Shown here one piece after another: positions 15,185 to 23,285 of a stretch of 27,106 nucleotides of DNA (position 1 is its first letter; each line of letters starts with the position of its first letter). The stretch covers positions 1 to 27,106 of the forward strand of contig CAYIYM010000026.1 of assembly GCA_964367685.1 (NCBI GenBank), read 5' to 3'. The notes under the pieces were generated by a model that worked only from the letters and a program-made list of their open reading frames with translations, had not been told where the DNA came from and did not search any database. Source of the stretch: CAUPWF01 sp964367685. Its GTDB lineage: Bacteria; Bacillota; Clostridia; Lachnospirales; Lachnospiraceae. The position numbers and the translations under genes are program-made.

Positions 15185-15242
15185 ATCTACCACCTTTCTT
15201 TGATTTCATCTCATCTTTATATCTCTTTCTCCTGTTTCATTA

Positions 15243-16163
15243 TTATTTTGCTCCACATCGAGAACAAACACCTCTACCGACAGCTTCCGAAAGTGGAATA
15301 GAATGAATCGTTCGCTTTACTCCACTGCACGTCAAAGAATGATGAAAACGACTTCCAGTATTTGTAATATAAACAATCCCTAATTTCTGTTCTGATATAT
15401 TGCATATTTCACAGGGATAATAAATCCCACCGTCTTCATTTCGTACACTCAAAAGTTTACTACTGTTTATTGTCTTAATTGATGGATTCAGATAACTACA
15501 GTGATAACTTTTATGATATACACCTCCTGTAGACGTAATATAGACCCGTTCATCTTTTCCACTTCCTGCCCATGAATGATATCCATTCCATGTTTTTCCT
15601 CGTATTCTATTTTCAAGAGTCATTCCAAAGTTTCCAAATATAAAGATAGGAATTTCAACTTTATAAGAAACATCCAAGTTGACCACACCAGAAAGTAATA
15701 CAAAATCTGATTGTGTACAATTCAGACCCTCTGACCCATCAACTATGATACTCTTGTCAAGATTTTCTTCTCCTATTAATTCTACTAAGTTTTCTTCCAT
15801 TTTCCACAAATCATCAAATGTAAACATATTAATTTCTCTAGACATATTTTTATACAATTCATGCAGGTTTGCTTGCATTTCAAGTTGCAACTTTATAGTT
15901 TCCATCACGAAAATGACAGAAATAATTGCAAAAAAGAACAATGGAACTGCCATACAAGCTTCTACAGTCAGGCTACACGTTAATTGTTTAGAGGTATATA
16001 GGGATGCTCTTTTCTGATAGCGTTTGGGTGTAACGCTGTTTGTATGATTAGATGTGATAATAAGTTTTTTTGACAGATTTCGCCAAGAAAGAGTCTTTCT
16101 CCTTTCCTTATAATTGGTTCTACATTTTCTATTTTCTAGGGGATTATTATTCGAAAAGAGCAT
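15243..16163 (-). CDS. TadE-like protein with two C-terminal Cys/His modules
   Basis: 306 residues. Residues 1-60 are basic and cytoplasmic. TCSLTVEACMAVPLFFFAII (about 62-81) is the TadE-like segment and membrane helix, followed by an outer region of about 120 residues. The C-terminus holds two copies of one module: 207-254 (VYITSTGGVYHKSYHCSYL ending CEIC) and 264-303 (VYITNTGSRFHHSLTCSGV ending CSRC). Each has V-Y-I-T-x-T-G, an aromatic-His pair, one Cys and a final CxxC, which is like the small zinc-binding-looking tail of some ComEC and nuclease proteins. The modules would lie outside the cell. Start at 16163 has AGGAGG 9 nt upstream. It is 13 nt downstream of the DUF5702 gene. Confidence 0.75.
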   Translation of the reverse strand: MLFSNNNPLENRKCRTNYKERRKTLSWRNLSKKLIITSNHTNSVTPKRYQKRASLYTSKQLTCSLTVEACMAVPLFFFAIISVIFVMETIKLQLEMQANLHELYKNMSREINMFTFDDLWKMEENLVELIGEENLDKSIIVDGSEGLNCTQSDFVLLSGVVNLDVSYKVEIPIFIFGNFGMTLENRIRGKTWNGYHSWAGSGKDERVYITSTGGVYHKSYHCSYLNPSIKTINSSKLLSVRNEDGGIYYPCEICNISEQKLGIVYITNTGSRFHHSLTCSGVKRTIHSIPLSEAVGRGVCSRCGAK

Positions 16164-16176
16164 CCCTATACACCTC

Positions 16177-17556
16177 CTATTGATAACCATATGTTACTGG
16201 GAATTCATATGTATATCCACGTTTCAAAAAATGTGTTGCCTTAACTTTTATAGCGCTTACACAACCATCGATGCGAAAATACTCCTGTCCACTATTTCTA
16301 ATTCTAAATTCTATCAAATCCAAAGATCGCATCGAGAGACGATCCAAATCTTCTAGATACAATAAGATTCTAAGATATGATTCATAATCTAGTCCTCCTT
16401 CCATATCTTTTCCATCCGATATTTTTTTATTTTTTCCAAGTGTAAGAAGGCTTGATAACTGCAATTGCCAGTCAGATTCTTGTTTAATCAATGTGACTTT
16501 GTGACCATCAAATAAGCTACGTACATCCATAACAGACTCGCCATAAGACCACCCTAGTATAAGGGCTTGCTTAAATAAGGGTTGTAAATAAGGTACTGTG
16601 GCTGCCGTAGCTAAGGTAAGTGCGAGACCTTCTACTTCTGCTTGTTTCACACTACTTCCCTGTATGCAAATATAGTTCGTTGGCATTCGCATTAGTATCA
16701 ACTTATCTATAGTCGCCACTAAATTACCTTTGTCAGAATCCTTGCCTTCTAAGATATACTCCAATTCATATTTTAGATCTGTACTAGACTGCTCCTCTGC
16801 AACTGCCGAATGAAAGTGTTCTAATATATATTCTATCATGGCTATTTTAGCTACCGATTTCTTCCCTGAAACTATTGGCATATTCCCTTCGTTAAGTACT
16901 CTATTTGAAGGCATGTTTTTTATATCTATTTCATAATCGGAAAGACTCATTTCATCATTTACGATTAGGGATAATACGCCACTACTTTTTAGTTCAATAA
17001 CCGTATCCAATGGATTATCCTTTATCTTCGGAATTTTTTCTTCTTTATCTTTTTTTGCAAGCTCCACTTCATATTCCAGCTTCTTCATTGTATTTTCAGA
17101 TTCAACTTCCATGTTAGCCCCTTGTTCCTTGTTATTCTTCCATTGCTCCGAATCATCTATCTCTAATTCTAGATGACTTAATCCTATCTTATTCATCATA
17201 TATCGAGTGACTTGAGTCTGAAATGCTCTCCCATTCCCATCTGTAAGCCACTGCACTTCTTCTATTTGATATACCGCCTCACCTACAGTATAATCATCTA
17301 ATCGTTTTTCTATATTATGATTAAATGTTTTATCTTCTCTGACTTCCTTTTCATAAGATGCATCTATTGTAAAAATATGAAACGCAGAAAACATCTCCCT
17401 ATGGTATTCCGCAAAAATCGATTCTACCGCTACATCCGTCGCACCTCTCCCATAGGTTTTTGAAACCTGAATTCTAATACCTTCAATCACAACCAGAAGG
17501 AATCCTAAAATAATAACCATCATCATGCAAAGAAATGCCGTAATACTTCCCTTCAT
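16177..17556 (-). CDS. DUF5702-type Tad-locus membrane protein
   Basis: 459 residues. The N-terminus MKGSITAFLCMMMVIILG leads into one membrane helix (about 5-28) and RIQVSKTYGRGATDVAVESI, the mark of the DUF5702 family found in clostridial Tad loci. The large remainder lies outside and contains a charged coiled stretch (around 140-175, rich in E and K). It is comparable in position to TadG-type proteins of other bacteria, but equivalence is not shown. The ATG directly follows the TAA of the pilin gene (TAAATG) and lacks a ribosome site of its own, so it is probably translated by coupling. Function unknown; a pilus-assembly or tip role is possible. Confidence 0.75.
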   Translation of the reverse strand: MKGSITAFLCMMMVIILGFLLVVIEGIRIQVSKTYGRGATDVAVESIFAEYHREMFSAFHIFTIDASYEKEVREDKTFNHNIEKRLDDYTVGEAVYQIEEVQWLTDGNGRAFQTQVTRYMMNKIGLSHLELEIDDSEQWKNNKEQGANMEVESENTMKKLEYEVELAKKDKEEKIPKIKDNPLDTVIELKSSGVLSLIVNDEMSLSDYEIDIKNMPSNRVLNEGNMPIVSGKKSVAKIAMIEYILEHFHSAVAEEQSSTDLKYELEYILEGKDSDKGNLVATIDKLILMRMPTNYICIQGSSVKQAEVEGLALTLATAATVPYLQPLFKQALILGWSYGESVMDVRSLFDGHKVTLIKQESDWQLQLSSLLTLGKNKKISDGKDMEGGLDYESYLRILLYLEDLDRLSMRSLDLIEFRIRNSGQEYFRIDGCVSAIKVKATHFLKRGYTYEFPVTYGYQ

Positions 17557-17796
17557 TTAAATGCCTGAGCTCTGACTTGTAATTTTGTCAAAAATCGAAT
17601 TCACCAACGCTGTCAATTGAGATTTAAATATAATAACTAAGCCAATCAAAACTACCAATATCAAAATAACTTCTACCACACCAATTCCGTCTTCCTCTTC
17701 TGCCAGTGTATAAACAAGGACTTCCATCTTCCATATAAATAAGTTCCATGCTTCGCTCATACGAGTTTTTATTTTCATAAATATAGATTCTTTCAT
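17557..17796 (-). CDS. Flp1-family type IVb pilin
   Basis: 79 residues. After a short charged N-terminus comes EEEDGIGVVEVILILVVLIG, a pilin-like hydrophobic helix with Glu near its start (about 36-58), and a small Ser-rich tail (KITSQSSGI). This is the Flp1-like pilin of clostridial Tad loci, probably the main fibre subunit, cut by the prepilin peptidase before the hydrophobic part. The perfect AGGAGG 7 nt before the ATG is the strongest ribosome site in the operon, in keeping with the need for many copies. Confidence 0.85.
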   Translation of the reverse strand: MKESIFMKIKTRMSEAWNLFIWKMEVLVYTLAEEEDGIGVVEVILILVVLIGLVIIFKSQLTALVNSIFDKITSQSSGI

Positions 17797-17807
17797 ATAA
17801 CTTCCTC

Positions 17808-19040
17808 CTATAATTGAATAGAAAACAACGCCGGGATAAGGGCTATCATTAGTACCACTGCTAACATAATAAACATCGGCATTAACAATTTCGTTCCTGC
17901 CCGCTCCCCTTTTTGTTTTGTCATTCTTTTTCTTTGCTCAAAAGCTTCATATACCTCTAGTTCCAATGCTTTCCCTATTCCTTTCGTTCCTTTTTTTATA
18001 TTCTGACATAGCAAAATAGAAAATCTCTCATAATTTCGGGAACCTGTCCGCCTACCAAATCTTTCATAAGCCTCTATCTCCATAATTCCATTTTTCATCT
18101 CATTGCATGTAGCTTGCATTTCTTCATATGCATACCTTCCAGGTTTTCCACTATATGCAATTTCCCTCCATGCATTTTTAATGGACATTCCTGCCTCAAT
18201 ATAAAGAACAAAAACACGTATAATATCAGCGTAATCTTGTTTCATTTGATGAAGTCTCTCTTGCTTGATTTTCTCGAGATCTTGTTTTCGCTTAAACAAT
18301 ATTAGAATCCCTATCAATCCTCCCATGGCCACGATCCACAGTCCGCGATAATCTAATTTACGACTCCACTCAACCTCATTTCCATTCACTTCTACGGGTA
18401 ACTGTACTTCTAATGATTCTTCATTTTTTACGTCATTTAGATCCCACTGCTGTTGTAGTTGGAGTAATAACTGCTCTTCTCTTGTTTTTATTTCTGGATA
18501 AACCATAAAATTTCGTACATATTTAATCTCCTCATCTTCATACCTCAGTGTACCGATTACTTCTATTATATTTCCCTGTGTCTCTACATAGCCTTGTTGT
18601 ACTATGCCTTTTTCATTTAGCAATTCATAAGGGCTCCATTCCCATGTAATTTGTACTGGGTAGTCATCGATTCTAGCTGGAAGTATAAGGGGCGTAATAA
18701 TTTCTTCATATCGCTTATTATCACCTAAAATTTCCTTATCTAATCTTTGAACTATTTCATCAAACATGATTCCCACATCTTCTTTTTTTAGTTTTTGATT
18801 TGAAATTTCTAGCTCCAGCTCTCCCTTTACATTATCTACCTCTATCTCTACTTGTAACTTCTCGTTTCTGTTTCCTGCTCCGTAAGTATTCCTCGATAGA
18901 GATGCGCCCAAAGGTTGATTGTCCCATATGAAGAAGATAATTCCGAGGATCACTCCACTGCAAATAATGCCGATTACTTGAAGCTTCATAGCTCTTGTCA
19001 ATCGTAAATTCTTTATCCATTTATCCACTTTTCCCTTCAT
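17808..19040 (-). CDS. tadC: TadC-like platform protein with a large extracytoplasmic insertion
   Basis: 410 residues, longer than the usual TadC of about 300. A first membrane helix (about 21-39) is followed by roughly 190 residues that should lie outside the membrane (beta-rich, with QITWEWSPYELLNEKG and EVEWSRKL), then a second helix (about 234-249). The cytoplasmic T2SSF/GspF-type domain follows (DIIRVFVLYIEAGMSIKNAW) and a final membrane helix (LLMPMFIMLAVVLMIALIP). TadC and TadB together form the platform that couples the ATPase to the pilin. The ATG at 19040 was chosen for GAGG 6 nt upstream; it lies one base after the TadB stop. The insertion resembles forms I have seen in clostridial loci, but its role is not known. 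Confidence 0.82.
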   Translation of the reverse strand: MKGKVDKWIKNLRLTRAMKLQVIGIICSGVILGIIFFIWDNQPLGASLSRNTYGAGNRNEKLQVEIEVDNVKGELELEISNQKLKKEDVGIMFDEIVQRLDKEILGDNKRYEEIITPLILPARIDDYPVQITWEWSPYELLNEKGIVQQGYVETQGNIIEVIGTLRYEDEEIKYVRNFMVYPEIKTREEQLLLQLQQQWDLNDVKNEESLEVQLPVEVNGNEVEWSRKLDYRGLWIVAMGGLIGILILFKRKQDLEKIKQERLHQMKQDYADIIRVFVLYIEAGMSIKNAWREIAYSGKPGRYAYEEMQATCNEMKNGIMEIEAYERFGRRTGSRNYERFSILLCQNIKKGTKGIGKALELEVYEAFEQRKRMTKQKGERAGTKLLMPMFIMLAVVLMIALIPALFSIQL

Positions 19041-19041
19041 T

Positions 19042-19719
19042 TTATACCTCGATATCCACAATGCTTCGTCCCCAAAGATAAGCTCCTATGTATAAGACTA
19101 AAGCAGTGCTCATAATCCCAACTCCCAATATGTTTCCATATAATATATCTAGGAATCCATCAAATGCCACTCTCATATAGACAATAATGCCGATTGGAAT
19201 TCCAGACATAATATGAAATTCAAATTTCTTAGATGCAATTGATAATTCAATTTCCTGTTGAACCTCGATTCGATCACTAATATTACGAATTGATTTCTTA
19301 ACCACATCAACACTATCCCCACCCACACGCTTTTGAATCATTAGTATCTTCGAGAATTGATCTACTTCTGCCAACTGTAATTCCTCTGCCCATGATTTCC
19401 ATGCAGATTGCAAGGGTAGATTCATTTGTAATTGCAATTCCATTTTTTTAATTCCCTTTATCACCTGGCTATCTTCTCCGTATTGAAGAATTAAATCCTT
19501 TTTTGCTTCTCCAAGACTATTTTCCATTGAATACCCTGTGCTAAGAGATGCTCCTAGGGCCTGTATAAAGTCTTTAAACTGTATTAAAAATAAGGCTTGC
19601 TTGTTTTGTTCTTTTTGATTTTTCCATTGAATTAAATAGAAGTTTAGAAATGGCAACATAAGAATTGCTACCCAGAATGTGTTATAGAAGAGATAGGAAA
19701 CTGTCATACATCCTATCAC
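19042..19719 (-). CDS. tadB: TadB-like inner-membrane platform protein
   Basis: 225 residues with hydrophobic N-terminus, a central T2SSF-type cytoplasmic domain (DFIQALGASLSTGYSMENSL and FSKILMIQKRVGGDSVDVVK) and two C-terminal membrane helices (FHIMSGIPIGIIVYMRVAF, then GIMSTALVLYIGAYLWG). Pairs with TadC. The start is uncertain: GTG at 19719 has no good ribosome site, the frame stays open 5' of it into the TadA stop (YEYASAIGLY looks like the same helix), and ATG at 19707 is another choice. It lies 25 nt after TadA. Confidence 0.85.
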   Translation of the reverse strand: MIGCMTVSYLFYNTFWVAILMLPFLNFYLIQWKNQKEQNKQALFLIQFKDFIQALGASLSTGYSMENSLGEAKKDLILQYGEDSQVIKGIKKMELQLQMNLPLQSAWKSWAEELQLAEVDQFSKILMIQKRVGGDSVDVVKKSIRNISDRIEVQQEIELSIASKKFEFHIMSGIPIGIIVYMRVAFDGFLDILYGNILGVGIMSTALVLYIGAYLWGRSIVDIEV

Positions 19720-19744
19720 ATATAGACCAATTGCACTTGCATAC

Positions 19745-20965
19745 TCATATATTTTTATATCCTGCTGCCATAAGTTTTTCCCTGTGAAACAAGGAATTCA
19801 TTTGCTCCAATTTCCCTTGAATCTTTCCATCTACCTCTCCCTCCTCTCTAAATTGAAATAAGACTTGTACTTGAATTTCTTCCTCTTGATATCCTAATAT
19901 TTCTGTTATCTCCATCACTTTTCTTGTGCCATCTCTGGCTCGTCCCACATGTATCATAAGGTCAATTCCTGATGCCAACTGACGCCGGACTGCTTGTATG
20001 GGAATTTCGCAAGATAAAATTGCTAATGTTTCCAATCGATTAAGCATATCTTTTATGCTACTAGCATGAGCTGAAGACAAAGACCCATCATGACCACTTG
20101 TAAGCGCTGTAAGCATATCATATATCTCTTTTCCCCTTACTTCGCCAACGATAATTCGGTCTGGTCTCATTCGAAGTGATGCCCTGATTAAATCTTGGAT
20201 CGTTACCTCTCCTTCTCCTTCCACGTTAGGAATTCGCGCCTCTAATCGAACTAGGTTAGAGATACCTTGTAGTTGCAATTCCGCATTGTCCTCGATAGTT
20301 ATAACGCGTTCACTAGATGGAATATATTCTGATAAAGCATTTAGAAATGTCGTCTTCCCGGATCCTGTTCCACCGCTAATAAAGATATTGTATTTCGCAT
20401 GCACCATTTGCTTTAGAAAATCCACTGCCTCACTGCTGACCGTCCCCCATTCTAATAACTTCTGCATTGTAATTCTTTCCTTTGCAAATTTACGTATGGT
20501 CACAATCGGGCCATTTAACGCAACCGGGTGCAATACAATATTAACCCTTGAACCATCCTCCAGCCTTGCATCTGCAATAGGCGATTTTTCATTTACGATT
20601 CGGTTGGTTCCTGAAACGATGTGTTGAATAACGTCTTCGAGCTTACCTTTTGACCAAAATCGCTTATCCAATTCTCGCAACAATCCTTGTTCTTCAATAA
20701 AGATATTTGATGTTCCATTAATCATAATTTCAGTAATCGCTTCATTCTCTAGCAATTCTTGAATAATGTCTAACTTCCGAAATGTATTGAATAACTCTTT
20801 TCCTAAATCAATTTGCTCCTGTATAGATAAATATTCTCGTTTTCCATAATCTCTTAGAACTTCATAAATAATGACTTGCAACTCTTCATCCACAACCTCT
20901 TCTGATAAGTCCAAACATTTGATCACCTGCTCTTGCAAATACTCATATTTTTTCACAACTTTCAC
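19745..20965 (-). CDS. tadA: TadA/CpaF family secretion ATPase
   Basis: 406 residues. It powers pilus assembly as a hexameric ATPase of the GspE/PilT superfamily at the inner face of the membrane. Marks in order: Walker A GGTGSGKTT (198-206), Asp box TIEDNAEL (223-230), Walker B RIIVGEVRG (270-278), His box GHDGSLSSAHAS (291-302). All catalytic residues are present, so it should be active. Start is GTG at 20965 with AGGA 5 nt upstream; a second GTG 9 nt later is also possible. It follows TadZ by 7 nt. Confidence 0.96.
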   Translation of the reverse strand: MKVVKKYEYLQEQVIKCLDLSEEVVDEELQVIIYEVLRDYGKREYLSIQEQIDLGKELFNTFRKLDIIQELLENEAITEIMINGTSNIFIEEQGLLRELDKRFWSKGKLEDVIQHIVSGTNRIVNEKSPIADARLEDGSRVNIVLHPVALNGPIVTIRKFAKERITMQKLLEWGTVSSEAVDFLKQMVHAKYNIFISGGTGSGKTTFLNALSEYIPSSERVITIEDNAELQLQGISNLVRLEARIPNVEGEGEVTIQDLIRASLRMRPDRIIVGEVRGKEIYDMLTALTSGHDGSLSSAHASSIKDMLNRLETLAILSCEIPIQAVRRQLASGIDLMIHVGRARDGTRKVMEITEILGYQEEEIQVQVLFQFREEGEVDGKIQGKLEQMNSLFHREKLMAAGYKNI

Positions 20966-20972
20966 CTACTTC

Positions 20973-21974
20973 CTACAACATTCGCGAAATATGAATCTCC
21001 ATCAATCGTTCGATTTCCTCATCCTTATCTGCATCGAATTCTGGCATACGAACTTCTTCGATTTGCTTTACTAATTGCTCTGTCTTCAATATCTTCAAGT
21101 TCTCTAAGAATTGAAGTCTTTTTGTCTCTCCCCCATTTTCTCGAATTGGCATATAGATAATACTACACATGGCCAATAATTCTAGGTGACCACGAATCAC
21201 TCCATCTAAATCCACTACGATGAATTGATACTCCCTGCTTTGTATAATGATTTCAAATAGTGCCTTCCACTCTTCAGCTTCTACATTCTTTAACATGCTA
21301 CTAACATGGATGGGCGGTACTGCTGTATAAGTGGTTTCAGTCTGTAGTTGCTGGAGTTTTGTGATAACTTGATTCTTTTCTTGTCTTGTATAATACAGTA
21401 ATTCTGCTAACCCACCTACTTCCTTTGTCTCCCTGCATTTTCCTGAATATTCTTCCATATTCAGATACAATACTCGAAAATTCTTTCCACCAAGTACATG
21501 ACACAGAGCTCTAGCAAATGTACTCTGGCCACTTCTATGCACAGGATTATACACACCTATAAATTGACTTTCTTCTTCTGTATTCTCTAGTGTTTTCACT
21601 CCTTGTGTCATTAACCCCTGTCCACTTCTTACAATGGCGTGATAAATATCTTCTGTTGCTTGATACTTGTAAATGTAATGAATTTGCTTTCTCATTCCCA
21701 TTATTTTGGGAGTATCCCTCTCTTGTTTCATCTTTTCTCTATCTGTTACCAAACAAAAATAATACTTTGCTTGAAACTCATATATTTCTTTTTCTAGAGA
21801 CTCTCCAACTAACAAATACATAATTTCATCTTGTTCTTGAAATTGTTTTAATTGTTTTCTTGATGTGAAACAGTGAATTTGAAGGATGTGATTTGGAATT
21901 CTAAGTAATTGTTTTGAAAGCAAGTCGGCATATATCTGATCTTTATCATAGATTGCCAGAATGCTATCATTCAA
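20973..21974 (-). CDS. tadZ: TadZ/CpaE-like protein with degenerate ATP site
   Basis: 333 residues. Residues 1-110 look like a receiver-type domain (SILAIYDKDQIYADLLSKQL), and about 135-330 like the MinD/ParA-type ATPase fold. The ATP loop region reads GVYNPVHRSGQSTFARAL (140-157): where related proteins carry GK[TS], this one has GQS, so the signature lysine is missing. Later VVDLDGVIRGHLELLA fits a Walker B strand. TadZ places the pilus machine at its site in the cell. Start is TTG at 21974 with AAGGAGG 8 nt upstream; it is the first gene of the tad operon. Confidence 0.8.
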   Translation of the reverse strand: MNDSILAIYDKDQIYADLLSKQLLRIPNHILQIHCFTSRKQLKQFQEQDEIMYLLVGESLEKEIYEFQAKYYFCLVTDREKMKQERDTPKIMGMRKQIHYIYKYQATEDIYHAIVRSGQGLMTQGVKTLENTEEESQFIGVYNPVHRSGQSTFARALCHVLGGKNFRVLYLNMEEYSGKCRETKEVGGLAELLYYTRQEKNQVITKLQQLQTETTYTAVPPIHVSSMLKNVEAEEWKALFEIIIQSREYQFIVVDLDGVIRGHLELLAMCSIIYMPIRENGGETKRLQFLENLKILKTEQLVKQIEEVRMPEFDADKDEEIERLMEIHISRML

Positions 21975-22023
21975 TAAAATCGCCTCCTTTTTCTAATATA
22001 TCTAAATACTTTTTTGATTGTTG

Positions 22024-22103
22024 ACTGAAGACCATCAGTGCTTGATTCATAAATTATGAAAGATATTCTACTTTATGTAGAATGAGATATCAGAACGATA
22101 TCT
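22024..22103 (-). promoter_or_regulatory. tad operon leader with four consecutive small dyads
   Basis: Within the leader (about 134 nt, from about 22108 to the TadZ start) are: agatatc-N5-gatatct (22085-22103), attctac-N5-gtagaat (22065-22083), ttcataa-N1-ttatgaa (22046-22060) and actga-N6-tcagt (22024-22039). The first three have perfect 7-bp arms and lie almost end to end. As RNA they would form a row of stem-loops just before the ribosome site; as DNA the first could be an operator just after the start of transcription. Upstream of the promoter the stretch to 22239 is A/T-rich and could act as an UP element. Confidence 0.6.
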
Positions 22104-22114
22104 GTTGTATGTGT

Positions 22115-22143
22115 ATTATATTAACTTACCATCTCTTTGTCTA
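22115..22143 (-). promoter_or_regulatory. Promoter of the tad operon
   Basis: Minus strand: -35 TAGACA (22143-22138), 17-nt spacer, -10 TATAAT (22120-22115). Long A-tracts lie just upstream (22144-22190). It is the only strong promoter visible before TadZ, so the eleven genes to the rhomboid could be one transcript of about 9 kb. Confidence 0.75.
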
Positions 22144-22239
22144 TATATTTTTTCTAAATTTTACAAATTTGTTTTTTTACATTTATTTTCCTTGTATTAT
22201 TTGCACATTCTTGTAATTCACTTTTGAATTCTGACATCT

Positions 22240-22290
22240 AAAAATCGACCCTCTTCACTAGATTTTTGTTCTAACTTTAGGGGTCGATTT
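22240..22290 (-). terminator. Terminator of the tsaC-rpiB-comEB operon
   Basis: A perfect 10-bp stem (22290-22281 with 22251-22242, arm AAATCGACCC on the + side) and a loop of about 29 nt lie 28 nt after the comEB stop. On the minus strand the stem runs into TTTTT then AGATG. It separates this operon from the tad promoter. Confidence 0.75.
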
Positions 22291-22318
22291 ATAATATTGA
22301 ACTTATTTGTAATTACAT

Positions 22319-22807
22319 TTATAATTCTAGGATTACTTTTCTTCCACTTCCTTGGTATTGTCGATATCCCACGCCAGCAGCTTCTAACATTCGCTTAGAC
22401 GCTATCACAGCAGAAGAGTCTGCATATTTATCAGATTCATATACAACTTCTCGAATTCCACATTGAATAATCGCCTTTGCACATTCGTTACAAGGAAACA
22501 AAGAAACATAGAGAATTGTACCTCTTAAGCTTCCACCTTGATAATTCAATATAGCATTCAATTCGCTATGTGTCGAATAAACATATTTTGTCTCTAAAGG
22601 ATCTTCTCCATCTCTAATCCATGGAAATTCGTCATCTGAACAACCTCTTGGAAATCCATTATAACCCATTGATAGAATTCGATTGTCTTCGCTAACAATA
22701 CAACATCCCACCTGTGTGTTTGGGTCCTTCGATCTTCTTCCCGAAAGAATTGCGACCCCCATAAAGTATTCATCCCAGCTAATATAATCTTCACGTTTTG
22801 TTGACAT
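22319..22807 (-). CDS. comEB: dCMP deaminase family protein
   Basis: 162 residues. Zinc-dependent cytidine/deoxycytidylate deaminase: H80-S-E82 (STHSELNAI) gives the zinc His and the proton-transfer Glu, and C106/C109 in PCNECA the other zinc ligands. YNGFPRGCSDDEFPW matches the dCMP-deaminase substrate loop. It makes dUMP for thymidylate synthesis; the ComEB name comes from the homologue in the B. subtilis comE operon, though no competence gene is near. Ribosome site AGGAG lies 6 nt before the ATG. Last gene of the operon. Confidence 0.93.
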   Translation of the reverse strand: MSTKREDYISWDEYFMGVAILSGRRSKDPNTQVGCCIVSEDNRILSMGYNGFPRGCSDDEFPWIRDGEDPLETKYVYSTHSELNAILNYQGGSLRGTILYVSLFPCNECAKAIIQCGIREVVYESDKYADSSAVIASKRMLEAAGVGYRQYQGSGRKVILEL

Positions 22808-22831
22808 TAATTTCTCCTCTATCTTGTATTT

Positions 22832-23257
22832 CTATTCTTCAATCATTTGAATTCTACGAATATGTCTTTCATCATTTGAAAATGGCGTATTTAAAAATGT
22901 GTCAACGATTTTTATTGCAAGCCCTGCACCTACTGTTCTTCCTCCCAATGCTAGCATATTAGTATCGTTATGCTCTCTTGTAGCCTCAGCTGAAAAAACA
23001 TCACTGCATAGTGCACAGCGAATTCCTTTCATCTTATTTGCTGTAATTGAAATACCAATTCCTGTTCCACAAATAAGAATTCCTTTATCACAGGTTCCAT
23101 TTAAAATTGCTTCACCTGCTTTTCGTGCATAGATTGGATAATCCACAGATTCCCCATTGCATCCTAAATCAATAAACTCCAATTTATTACTTTCTAAATA
23201 AGCGATTATTTCCTTCTTTAATTCATACCCACCGTGGTCACATGCTATTGCGATCAT
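22832..23257 (-). CDS. rpiB: Ribose-5-phosphate isomerase B
   Basis: 141 residues, normal for RpiB/LacAB. Interconverts ribose-5-phosphate and ribulose-5-phosphate in the pentose phosphate pathway. Visible: ACDHGGYELK (5-14), the catalytic C63 in ICGTGIGISITANK (phosphate loop), and EHNDTNMLALGGR (95-107). The cysteine is RpiB-like rather than LacA-like. Ribosome site GGAG is 6 nt before the ATG; gaps of 28 nt to tsaC and 24 nt to comEB show a single operon. Confidence 0.93.
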   Translation of the reverse strand: MIAIACDHGGYELKKEIIAYLESNKLEFIDLGCNGESVDYPIYARKAGEAILNGTCDKGILICGTGIGISITANKMKGIRCALCSDVFSAEATREHNDTNMLALGGRTVGAGLAIKIVDTFLNTPFSNDERHIRRIQMIEE

Positions 23258-23285
23258 ATTATTCTCCTATCTGTATATTGTATTT

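Noticed and set aside
20286..20627. + strand ORF opposite tadA
   Set aside because: Lies wholly within the conserved ATPase gene on the other strand and has no ribosome site.
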